Assembly (NCBI GenBank): GCA_002344795.1
Contig: DDUM01000007.1
Location: 1-64,000 of the forward strand
Origin: Flammeovirgaceae bacterium UBA2338
GTDB lineage: Bacteria > Bacteroidota > Bacteroidia > Cytophagales > Cyclobacteriaceae
Length of the DNA stretch: 64,000 nt
Reading direction: 5' to 3'
Part shown: positions 16,045 through 24,179 of the stretch, in pieces
Numbering within the stretch: position 1 is the first letter of the stretch
Layout: the number at the start of each line of letters is the position of its first letter
The notes under the pieces: model-generated
Database searches by the model: none
What the model was told of the DNA's origin: nothing
What the model saw: the letters and a program-made list of their open reading frames with translations, nothing else
Program-made: the position numbers and the translations under genes

Positions 16045-16614
16045 TTATAACCTTCTCATCCCCTCATACACCTTTGATTCCTGCACACTTTCTATAGACC
16101 CATTGAATTCTATTCGTCCACCCCAGTTGTTTACAAAAGTGGCAGACGCATTACCGGAAATACCTACTTGAATGGTAAGGGTTCCTTGACCAATGCTTGA
16201 GGTACTGACCTGCGCCAGAACAGTGATCATGTTGTTATTTTCATTCTGACTTATCTGGTAGCTGGTTACTTTTCCTTTTGCCGTTATACCACCTAATCCA
16301 TTAAAACCTACTCCACCAACAAAAGCAGTTTGAAGTACAAAGTCATCATTGTCTACCATAATGAAATTGTTAGGACCAACATTCACTGTACTACCATACT
16401 TTCCTCTCACTGTAATTGCCTCTAACACAAGATTTTTTTCTTCCACCAGTTTCCTGGCTTTGTCAAACATCATCTTGGCTTCGGCTTCTCTTTGAGCTTT
16501 TCCAATCCGTTGTGATTTCCGGTTGTCTTTTTTCCCTTGCGTACTTTGTGCGTTTACCAATCCTATTGATCCAATCAGTAGGATTGCAATCAATCCTATT
16601 TTGGTCGTTTTCAT
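16045..16614 (-). CDS. DUF4251-family secreted protein
   Basis: The 189-residue protein has a cleavable signal peptide (about 1-22, ending VNAQS). A charged region follows, and then the DUF4251 pattern: KARKLVEEKNLVLEA, YGSTVNVGPN-NFIMVD, a Gly-rich FNGLGGITAKGKVTSY stretch and a C-terminal beta-rich half. DUF4251 proteins are abundant in Bacteroidota and have no known function. The start ATG is preceded by about 200 bp of non-coding DNA. Confidence 0.8.
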   Translation of the reverse strand: MKTTKIGLIAILLIGSIGLVNAQSTQGKKDNRKSQRIGKAQREAEAKMMFDKARKLVEEKNLVLEAITVRGKYGSTVNVGPNNFIMVDNDDFVLQTAFVGGVGFNGLGGITAKGKVTSYQISQNENNNMITVLAQVSTSSIGQGTLTIQVGISGNASATFVNNWGGRIEFNGSIESVQESKVYEGMRRL

Positions 16615-16818
16615 AATGTTATCAATTTGCTACTGTATACTAAACGCAAAAGGCCAAACTAATAGTTTCGAATTACCTAACTGATTTTTGATTTTTGGCC
16701 AACTTGCTTCTAAAATACCCTTGGCAAGCAAGATACTGTTGTAGTTCAATACGTTGTTTCGCAAGGAAAAGTGACTTTGGGAGAATCACAAGGAACCATG
16801 TGCTATACGCAGAACAAG

Positions 16819-17280
16819 CTAATTGCTATGGAGGGGCTGGATTTTGGGGGTATGCCCCTTTCTCATCTCTTCGATCAATTTCATATCGTGGGGTGTAAAG
16901 GAGCTGGTTTCCTTGTTTTGAGCCGAAACGAATTCTTCGAGGCTTTTATATACCCTTATTCTATACTTCCAGATGGCTTTTGCCCCAATAGCCAGCTTAA
17001 AGGATCGATCATCCAAATCCTTATCTATCCAGTACATATCATGATCTGTTGCTCCTAAAGAATTGCCAATATACCCTGGCATATAGGCAATATGCGAGTG
17101 ATAGAGTCGCTTTGCTACCTCCTCCTTAAATCCTTCTTTACCCGTAATATATATGGTGCTCCAATCTATTTGTTTGGATCCCAACTTTTCTTCTGCCCTA
17201 ATGCGTAGCTCATCCTTTAAATTCTGAGCAATCAGATTAACGCCTAATTTTATATCTGCTACTGTAGATTTGACTTTCAT
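16819..17280 (-). CDS. Hypothetical protein
   Basis: This is a 153-residue soluble protein with no signal peptide, no membrane helix and no recognisable motif. The N-terminal third looks helical and charged (residues 10-35), and the middle contains Tyr/Trp/His-rich segments (HIAYMPGYIGN, DHDMYWIDKDLDD). I chose the ATG that gives MKVKSTVADI. An ATG eight codons further upstream would add a hydrophobic stub. Composition resembles the neighbouring genes, so it is probably real, but I do not recognise the family. Confidence 0.6.
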   Translation of the reverse strand: MKVKSTVADIKLGVNLIAQNLKDELRIRAEEKLGSKQIDWSTIYITGKEGFKEEVAKRLYHSHIAYMPGYIGNSLGATDHDMYWIDKDLDDRSFKLAIGAKAIWKYRIRVYKSLEEFVSAQNKETSSFTPHDMKLIEEMRKGHTPKIQPLHSN

Positions 17281-17432
17281 TAATAAGAAAAAACTAATTT
17301 CCAATTTGTAAAATTACTTAAATGACTCACTACTAATACGTTTTAGTGTCATATAAGATTCACTTACTCTCAATAATATTTTCTCAAAGAGAGTAACCAG
17401 CTAAGCGGTGTTATTTTTTTGAGCAGCTGACT

Positions 17433-19976
17433 TCAGTTTTGAGCTTCATAAATCTTACGGGCTTCCAGGATGTTGGTTAAAGTAAGGTCGCGCTCATATT
17501 CTGTTAAATAAACATGCTTACTTGCAGATTCGTATACCTTATCTATCCATTGGATGAAATATCTGGCATCTTCCGGAGAATGAATGGGGTTGTTGTTGAC
17601 TATCAAATAGACAGGTCCCGTGGTAGCATAGGGGTAATAGTCCTGAATGGCTGGAACTGCATCATCATTCCAGGCCCTTAGCAATAACCAGGAGCTCTTG
17701 TCAATTGTAATAGTACCGGATAGATCTGCCGAAGTTCTGTCTCCTTTCAGTTCAATCGTTTTTAATACTTTTCCGTTGCTTATGATCTCAAGATGATCCA
17801 TGGGGATAATTGACCTCATAAATCCTTTATACGAAACCTTAATTTTTTTGCCTTGCAATCGAATTTCAGATCCAGGGTTCTTTTCATTTACTTCAAAGTG
17901 CAGAAGGGCACTATTTGTAGCCATCGTTTTGCCTTCTTTCAGTCCTTTCAGCCAGGCCGCTTCTTTCTGCGAAGGTGCTACGGGCAAGTCATCCATTTGT
18001 ACATAGGTTCGATTTACGCCTACGGGGCCTCGTAATGAGGCATAGTTGGCCATCGCGTCAGTTCCTCCTGTAGCACTTATTTTAAAACCACAGTTGAGTA
18101 ATCTGTGCCATACTTCTGCGCTTGGCCGGTGCCAGCTAAAGCCGACCACTTCGTAATAATCTATTTTACCCAAAGCCGCATCAATAGGCAGGGCATGGCT
18201 AATGCTTTCTTTGCCCGGGTCTGGAGCATCATAGAAGGGGTGTACGTATCCCACTAAAGCATTTTGTTCGTGTGCCAAATCGGCAATCACAGAATTAGAG
18301 GGATGAGCACTTTGAATAGCGGTGTTAGGATAAGCCGAATACCCGGGGAGGAGATAATAATCCTTTAAACCCAGTAAACCCAGGTGTCCCCAAAAACTGG
18401 TATGGTGCTCTTGAGAATGTGCCAATAAAACCTCATGGGTAGAGGCTGGATCTGGTTGCGTAGAGAAGTAATCCATATCAGGAATACGCTGTTCCTTATT
18501 TACTATTGTGTTGAAAACTATATCCAGGTCTTCGGCTTTGGCCTGTGTTACAAGTCTGGTGGGGGTATTGCGATAATGTCCTCCATAATTCATGTGAACA
18601 TGCACATCTCCGCTTACCCAATGCTTATTCCAGTTTTCGGGTAATGATAGCGGAGAAATAGTTACGGCAACAGTTGCAGGCCCGTCACTGATTTGAATGG
18701 CTTGTTTTTGAATAGTGTTTTCCAGGCCACGATAAACAGTAATGACAGCCTTTCCAATAGGAAGGGTAATATTGGACGTGCCCTGCGTGTGGAAGTAGTG
18801 GTTTTCAAAAGACTGTTTTGTGCGATCAAAGGCATCATCCGCATGCATCCAGGCATCATCCGGTGCATAACTTCTGCCATCTGAACCGGTAATAGATACT
18901 CTGGCAGCCACCTTTTTTCCCTCTTGATCGACTATGCTAAGTGCAAGGTTCGAGTGTGGTGTTAAATAATTTCTTTTGAGTAGGGGTAAAGGATATGTTT
19001 TTCCGCCTAAAACTTCCTGAATCCATAGTGCGGTGTTACCGTCCTGATTGGAGATGTAGGCAATTCGATTGGCATCAGGAGACCACCGGGGATTTGTTGC
19101 ATCAAATTTTCCATAAGTCATAGGGTAGGGGTCGCCATTTCCTTTTGCGGTAGTGATCCACAATTGATGCCATTGTCTTCCTAAATAAGAGGCATAAATT
19201 ATTCTTTTCCCATCTGAAGACCAATCGGGTTTGGTGCGCCAGGAGGTTTCTTCTTTTTGGATCAGGATAAGTTGATCTGGGTTACTGATTTCTGAAGTAT
19301 ATATCGACCCTGTGCCATAAATATTATCTGGATTGGAAATAAACACCAGTTGCTTGCCATCGGGTGACCAGGAAGGACTGAGTTGATGATCCCATTGACT
19401 ATAATAATACCTTGGTGTTTTTGTTTCACGTTCATTAGAAAGTGGCCTGCTTTCCAGCTTGCCATTTTTTAAAGTGCCCACCCAAATTCTAAAGTGCCCG
19501 GTATTTTTGGTAGAAACAAATGCAACTTGTGAGCCATCAGGTGAGAACCTGGGTTCGAGGTTTACATCTCCATTAGCAGTAAGCGGGGTTATTTTGTTGT
19601 TCGATAAGTCAAGTAATTGCAATTCGAGTGCTTTGCCAGAATATCGGGTGAAAACAATTGAGCTACCATCACTTGCCCAGTCAGGTTGGTAGTCGTAACC
19701 AGGTCCATTGGTTAATTGTGTAGCGGTAGTTTCCGCAACCTTTTGGCGCCAAAGCGAACCTGCCATACTGTAGACTATTTCTTCTCCTTCAGGTGACCAG
19801 GTGACGGAACTGGGTCCGGTAGTAAGCTGAGGAAGATACATTTCCCTGAAGTAATAATCGTGAGGCACTTGAATTTGATTAAGCACCGGTTCGCGCTGGC
19901 CATATACGGCTGAAATAAAAAGGAATTGAAAAAATAATATATATGCGGCTGTTAAAGGCAGTATGGTGATCTTCAT
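17433..19976 (-). CDS. Secreted TolB-propeller/CehA-McbA-type metallohydrolase
   Basis: The 847-residue protein has a Sec signal (about 1-26). Residues about 50-330 form repeated TolB/PD40 propeller blades (WSPEGEEIVYS, FSPDGSQVAF, WSPDGKQLVF, WSSDGKRIIY, WSPDANRIAY). From about 450 on there is a PHP-like amidohydrolase domain with the metal motif GDVHVHMN (His459, His461) and further His/Asp-rich segments such as LAHSQEHH and GGTDAM. This combination is annotated as CehA/McbA-family metallohydrolase in related genomes. It probably acts in the periplasm on an ester, amide or carbamate. It is the last minus-strand gene of the amine cluster, 79 bp after the C45 gene, and may be co-transcribed with it. 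Confidence 0.75.
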   Translation of the reverse strand: MKITILPLTAAYILFFQFLFISAVYGQREPVLNQIQVPHDYYFREMYLPQLTTGPSSVTWSPEGEEIVYSMAGSLWRQKVAETTATQLTNGPGYDYQPDWASDGSSIVFTRYSGKALELQLLDLSNNKITPLTANGDVNLEPRFSPDGSQVAFVSTKNTGHFRIWVGTLKNGKLESRPLSNERETKTPRYYYSQWDHQLSPSWSPDGKQLVFISNPDNIYGTGSIYTSEISNPDQLILIQKEETSWRTKPDWSSDGKRIIYASYLGRQWHQLWITTAKGNGDPYPMTYGKFDATNPRWSPDANRIAYISNQDGNTALWIQEVLGGKTYPLPLLKRNYLTPHSNLALSIVDQEGKKVAARVSITGSDGRSYAPDDAWMHADDAFDRTKQSFENHYFHTQGTSNITLPIGKAVITVYRGLENTIQKQAIQISDGPATVAVTISPLSLPENWNKHWVSGDVHVHMNYGGHYRNTPTRLVTQAKAEDLDIVFNTIVNKEQRIPDMDYFSTQPDPASTHEVLLAHSQEHHTSFWGHLGLLGLKDYYLLPGYSAYPNTAIQSAHPSNSVIADLAHEQNALVGYVHPFYDAPDPGKESISHALPIDAALGKIDYYEVVGFSWHRPSAEVWHRLLNCGFKISATGGTDAMANYASLRGPVGVNRTYVQMDDLPVAPSQKEAAWLKGLKEGKTMATNSALLHFEVNEKNPGSEIRLQGKKIKVSYKGFMRSIIPMDHLEIISNGKVLKTIELKGDRTSADLSGTITIDKSSWLLLRAWNDDAVPAIQDYYPYATTGPVYLIVNNNPIHSPEDARYFIQWIDKVYESASKHVYLTEYERDLTLTNILEARKIYEAQN

Positions 19977-20055
19977 AATAAAGATTTACATGAAAAGATA
20001 GAAAGAAATGAGCAATAAGCCAGTGTCTGTTCCAGAATGGCTGTACCCAGATTCA

Positions 20056-21033
20056 CTAGCTAAAAATATCTGTTTCTAGCGGAGCAACGAGGTTTTCAGT
20101 AAAGATGTCAAACGATTGAAAAATATGTTTATGGGGCCACAGTACTTCTATATTCCTGGCATTGATCCTGTATATGATAGTGTAAAGTGTGCCGAAAGAC
20201 TTGTCGAAGTTGGTATTGTATAGCGGAGGGTGTAAAAAACGATTGACCATGCTGGCTTCAGTTTCAAAAGGAGAAGTTATCACTTCATCCAGGTATCTTT
20301 TCCGCTCTATGGTGCCAGTCAATGAGGCGTAGTCGCCCCACTCTACCTCCATCTGGTGGTTGGTGGCCACTGGGGTATTTACAATCACAGGTTTGCGATC
20401 GGGAGATAAATACACGGTAGAGTAATTGCCAGTGTTATCGATCAGAGTAACATTATAAGCCATGTGTACAGGCACCCTGTTTAATATTGCAATACCTTCT
20501 TCCACAGTCTTTGCAATTTCAAGGATATACCGGATGATGACAGGTATACCAAAGCCAGAACCCACGATTTTGCGACCACCAAAGGTGAGGGAGGCGGCAA
20601 GGCCACTGGCATTCATTCCATCCAACAATCCCCAGGTGCAGTCGCTTACCCCTATGACAGGCTGCAACCAGTTGGTGTACATCATGGTCCCTTCAAACAT
20701 TTTGAAACTGTAGTCATAGTTGCGGATAAGGGAGGCGCTACCGTTTGTCCACGCCACCTGCGAACATCCGGACATGTAGGCGGGTGGACAATACATACTT
20801 AAAAATCTTCCTTCAAGATCGCCACCACCCGCCAGCATCACCAGATGATCGTACATTGGCAAAAGCTCTGGCATATGGCGTTTAAATTCTGAATAGGAAG
20901 TGAGGTAGCCTTTTCTGGCCATACTACCTTCTGATAAAAACCATGTTTTATAATGAGGCCATGTCCGGTCGAAAAGGGCTTTCCACTTTTCACCAGGTTT
21001 ATCTTCCTGAATACAATTGAAAGAAATGTGCAT
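20056..21033 (-). CDS. C45-family acyltransferase/hydrolase (NTN hydrolase)
   Basis: This 325-residue protein resembles acyl-CoA:6-APA acyltransferase and related C45 peptidases, which self-cleave before a catalytic cysteine. The likely nucleophile is Cys90 in YMSGCSQVAW. It is followed by the family blocks RNYDYSF (residues near 103-109), WGLLDGMNASGLAASLTFGG and the ATNHQ segment. Members cleave or form amide bonds to amines; Tan, for example, hydrolyses beta-alanyl amines. There is no signal peptide. Eight bp separate it from the ATP-grasp gene, so the two are certainly co-transcribed and may act on the same bond in opposite directions. That idea is inference. Confidence 0.8.
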   Translation of the reverse strand: MHISFNCIQEDKPGEKWKALFDRTWPHYKTWFLSEGSMARKGYLTSYSEFKRHMPELLPMYDHLVMLAGGGDLEGRFLSMYCPPAYMSGCSQVAWTNGSASLIRNYDYSFKMFEGTMMYTNWLQPVIGVSDCTWGLLDGMNASGLAASLTFGGRKIVGSGFGIPVIIRYILEIAKTVEEGIAILNRVPVHMAYNVTLIDNTGNYSTVYLSPDRKPVIVNTPVATNHQMEVEWGDYASLTGTIERKRYLDEVITSPFETEASMVNRFLHPPLYNTNFDKSFGTLYTIIYRINARNIEVLWPHKHIFQSFDIFTENLVAPLETDIFS

Positions 21034-21040
21034 TCGAAAC

Positions 21041-22639
21041 TTATATCATTTTAAAGCCACCGATTTCTGCTGCTTCATGTTTTGGTGTTTTGACAACAGT
21101 AAATGGCACGGCTGCATAAGAACGTTTAATAGCATCAATCCAGCTTTTTGCCCGGGGTTTTAATTGAAAGTCATCGGTCATAAGCCTGCCCCGCATAACG
21201 AGGATACCCATATCTGCACCTTCATAGAAATAATCATTGGCTCGGCTTATTCTTAAAAAGAAAGCTTCGTTTTCTTTTTCCACCGCACGCCTGTGTGTGT
21301 CCATTCTGGAAAACTTGATGGTGCCATCAGGATTCATAATATAAATTCCAGAGCGTGGTGCTTGTGTTATTATTTTTACCTCTTTTTCTGTGTATTTGAT
21401 GACAAGCTGTCCCCAGGAGTCAATGTTCTCTGCTTTGAACCAGCGCCTGTTAATAGCGTTAATACTTATTTTATAGGGTTGATTCATCCATTCCAGCATG
21501 TGGAACAATATTAATGGCATATCAGACAGAGCAAACACTGCATGATTGGTGATAGAGCTCGCTCCGGTAATTCTCGGATTCAATTCACCCAAATACAGTT
21601 GCTGATTGTCCTGATCAATAAGAAAGTCCAACTCAAAGTATCCTTTGTAGCCTTCTTTTCTCAGCTGATTTCCAAAAAGCTGGGTGTATTTTCTGGCTTT
21701 TGATCGAATGGTTGGTGTAAAAGCATCCGCATAGATTTCGTTGCCACACCAACCTCCTTTGTAGGGAGTCAATTCTTTAAAACCTACCAACTCGGTCATT
21801 AGGGGCGCTACAACGGTACCATGTTGTGTTACGCATGCCTCGATTGCAGACCCACGGCAGTTGATCCGCTTCATCACTTTTACTTCCTTTTCCTTTACAA
21901 TTTCATCCGCATACTTTTCCCATTCCTTTTCATTGGAAATAAAAAATGTAGTATGGCCTGAGTCGCCAAAGGGGGTTTGGATTACCAGGTCAGTGCCTAA
22001 TTTCTTTTTGGTGATGGAAGTAAGATGTTTGTAGCTTTTTACTTTACTCAACAAATAAGGTACGCAAGGAACTCCCGCTCTTTCGGCAATGCGATTGGTG
22101 TTCACTTTGTTGTCCATGGAGGTCCTCATTTTTGCAGAAGGGAAGCAGACTTCAAGGCCTAATTTTTTGGCTAGCTTTTCTGTGCGTCCATCAAACATAA
22201 GAAAGAGCGCTTTTCCTTTTTCGCCTCTGCTTTTAATATAGTCTACTACCTCTTTGTGCTCTAAGAGATAATTATTGATGTCCTCGATGCTTTGAAACTC
22301 CTCGTGTGGAAGTTCTTCCTTGGGTGAAAATACATTGGGATGCAGCCCATCAAAACATTCAATGTAGCAAATGAATTTAAAACCTTTGATCCACTCATCT
22401 GCACCCAGCAGGTTGAAGTTGGTGGCGCTAATAAAGTAGATGGGAGTTTCGTTGCGATAGAAAAATCTTCTGATATCAGAGATGCCATTAAGTACTGGTA
22501 AAGCGTTCTTTTTGGTTTTCTTTACCGCTTTTTTCTTAGCTGCTTTCTTTGTGGCTTTTACAGGCTTCTTTGATTTAACGGCTATTTTTTTTGTAGCCCT
22601 TGTAGTTGATTTCTTTTTTGATATACTTTTCTTTTTCAT
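21041..22639 (-). CDS. ATP-grasp ligase with histone-H1-like basic N-terminal tail
   Basis: The 532-residue protein has two parts. Residues 2-44 form a tail with 21 Lys and 1 Arg interspersed with Ala, Thr, Val and Ser, resembling histone H1 tails. The remainder is an ATP-grasp ligase: a nucleotide-binding region (DLVIQTPFGDSGHTTFF), a central EACVTQHGTVVAPLMTEL block and the Mg-binding LGELNPRITGASSITN motif. ATP-grasp enzymes join a carboxylate to an amine or thiol through an acyl phosphate. The substrate is unknown. ATG is chosen because the in-frame TTG seven codons upstream is less likely. It follows the permease gene by 24 bp and precedes the C45 gene by 7 bp. Confidence 0.8.
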   Translation of the reverse strand: MKKKSISKKKSTTRATKKIAVKSKKPVKATKKAAKKKAVKKTKKNALPVLNGISDIRRFFYRNETPIYFISATNFNLLGADEWIKGFKFICYIECFDGLHPNVFSPKEELPHEEFQSIEDINNYLLEHKEVVDYIKSRGEKGKALFLMFDGRTEKLAKKLGLEVCFPSAKMRTSMDNKVNTNRIAERAGVPCVPYLLSKVKSYKHLTSITKKKLGTDLVIQTPFGDSGHTTFFISNEKEWEKYADEIVKEKEVKVMKRINCRGSAIEACVTQHGTVVAPLMTELVGFKELTPYKGGWCGNEIYADAFTPTIRSKARKYTQLFGNQLRKEGYKGYFELDFLIDQDNQQLYLGELNPRITGASSITNHAVFALSDMPLILFHMLEWMNQPYKISINAINRRWFKAENIDSWGQLVIKYTEKEVKIITQAPRSGIYIMNPDGTIKFSRMDTHRRAVEKENEAFFLRISRANDYFYEGADMGILVMRGRLMTDDFQLKPRAKSWIDAIKRSYAAVPFTVVKTPKHEAAEIGGFKMI

Positions 22640-22663
22640 AACAACAGCCTTTAAAACCAAAAA

Positions 22664-24106
22664 TTATTTAAACTTTTCTAATATAAGATAATCTCGCTCC
22701 TCCTTTGTAGTGGTATCTCTGCTTTTTTTTGAGATCACCCAAAATACAATTCCCAAAACACTCATAGACAGAAGAATCATCCATTCCAACGGCCAAACTA
22801 ATGCGGCAGGACTTCCTGGAAGTGTGATGGCCAGCAGGATGATGATAGCGCCAGATATGGAGATGTACCCAGTTATTTTTCCGCCTGGAGTCAGATAAGG
22901 GCGGTGTTGATTGGGGAATGACTTTCTTAATTTAATAAAAGAAAAGGACACACCCAAAAATGCAACGGCTATACAGAATGAACCTACGTCTACAAAAGCA
23001 ACCATTGCGCCACGCCCGAGAAGGGAAGCGATCAGGGTAACCATTCCGCTGAAGAGCACAGCCTTGTATGGTGTTTTATATTTCAGATGTGATTTACCCA
23101 ATACCGGAGAAATAATTCTCCCTCGACCCATGGCAAAAAGCACACGCGATCCCGCTAAAAAGAAACCATTCCAGCTGGTGAGTAAGCCGATGAGGATAGC
23201 AACAAGAATTCCATCCACAATAAGCTGAGAACCGAAGGCCAACTCAAAGGCTTTGGCGGTGAGCAATTCTGCTTCTAGTAACAATTGCCAATTGCCGATC
23301 ATGGATGTACTAATGATGAGCAGGATATAAAACAAAACAGCGGCCACAATGGAAATGATAATAAGCAACCCTATGGCGCGATGAGAGACAGACGCTTTTG
23401 CTTCTTCAGCTCCCTGGGGTATCGTATCAAAGCCCACCAGCCAAAAAGGAACTGTAGCAAATACCGCGAGAATGCCTCCAAGGATGCCTGTATTTTGATT
23501 GGACACAAAATACGGTTTCAGGTTGTTGATATCGCTTTTGTAAAAAGAAGCAACCACTACCGCTAGCACTATAATCAAAAATGCTATTGTGAGATAAACC
23601 TGGAATCGCATTGACCCTTGTACGCCAACATAATTGATCCAGGTGATTAAGGAGACAAAAAATAATGCCAACAAAAGATGACTTCCATAAATTGTATCTC
23701 CATTGATGCTGTAGAGAGGCCACCGGTCTATAGCTGGGAAGAGGTAGCTGGTGATTTTGCCAATGGATATGGCTTCGAATGCAGAGACGGAGATATAACC
23801 AAAGGCAAGAAACCAGCCGACTATAAATGATTTTGATGTATCGTAGGCCTTATAGGCATAAGCTACTTCTCCACCTGACACCGGGAGCATAGCCGTGACT
23901 TCTGCATAACAAAGTCCAATGAAGAGCATGAGCGTACCACCAATTACAAATCCGATGCTCGCCCCAATTGGCCCTGCTGTTTTTAGCCATGGCCCCATAG
24001 CGGTTACCCAGCCCACACCTATCATGGCCCCAAAAGCAAGACAGAAAAATCCAACTTTGCTGATTCCGCGCTTTAAAGTTGCTCGTTCTGCTGGATGTTC
24101 GGTCAT
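22664..24106 (-). CDS. APC-superfamily amino acid/amine permease
   Basis: This 480-residue inner membrane transporter has about twelve helices. The first carries the APC substrate-site pattern FCLAFGAMIGVGW (residues 21-33), and helix 6 contains GFDTIPQGAEEAK, typical of amino acid, polyamine and organocation transporters. The C-terminal tail is short and charged. Lying between the decarboxylase and the ATP-grasp gene, it most likely imports a basic amino acid or exchanges it for the decarboxylated amine. The exact substrate cannot be read from sequence. A 9-bp-arm inverted repeat lies 32 bp upstream of the start. Confidence 0.85.
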   Translation of the reverse strand: MTEHPAERATLKRGISKVGFFCLAFGAMIGVGWVTAMGPWLKTAGPIGASIGFVIGGTLMLFIGLCYAEVTAMLPVSGGEVAYAYKAYDTSKSFIVGWFLAFGYISVSAFEAISIGKITSYLFPAIDRWPLYSINGDTIYGSHLLLALFFVSLITWINYVGVQGSMRFQVYLTIAFLIIVLAVVVASFYKSDINNLKPYFVSNQNTGILGGILAVFATVPFWLVGFDTIPQGAEEAKASVSHRAIGLLIIISIVAAVLFYILLIISTSMIGNWQLLLEAELLTAKAFELAFGSQLIVDGILVAILIGLLTSWNGFFLAGSRVLFAMGRGRIISPVLGKSHLKYKTPYKAVLFSGMVTLIASLLGRGAMVAFVDVGSFCIAVAFLGVSFSFIKLRKSFPNQHRPYLTPGGKITGYISISGAIIILLAITLPGSPAALVWPLEWMILLSMSVLGIVFWVISKKSRDTTTKEERDYLILEKFK

Positions 24107-24137
24107 TAAGTCTAACTTGTTTCCAATGAATATTAAT

Positions 24138-24164
24138 TCAATCTAATAGATGCAGTTAGATTGA
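24138..24164. promoter_or_regulatory. Inverted repeat upstream of the permease operon
   Basis: TCAATCTAA (24138-24146) and TTAGATTGA (24156-24164) are perfect 9-bp arms around a 9-nt spacer. The repeat sits between the decarboxylase stop and the permease start, 32 bp before the latter. There is no T run, so an operator is more likely than a terminator. Confidence 0.45.
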
Positions 24165-24179
24165 TAAATGTATGATGGA

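Noticed and set aside
16695..17058. Plus-strand frames over the hypothetical minus-strand gene
   Set aside because: They have Cys/Ser-rich, irregular composition. The minus frame is more protein-like.
23427..23723. Minus-strand alternative frame in the permease
   Set aside because: It is a shadow of the permease frame, which has clear membrane helices and family motifs.
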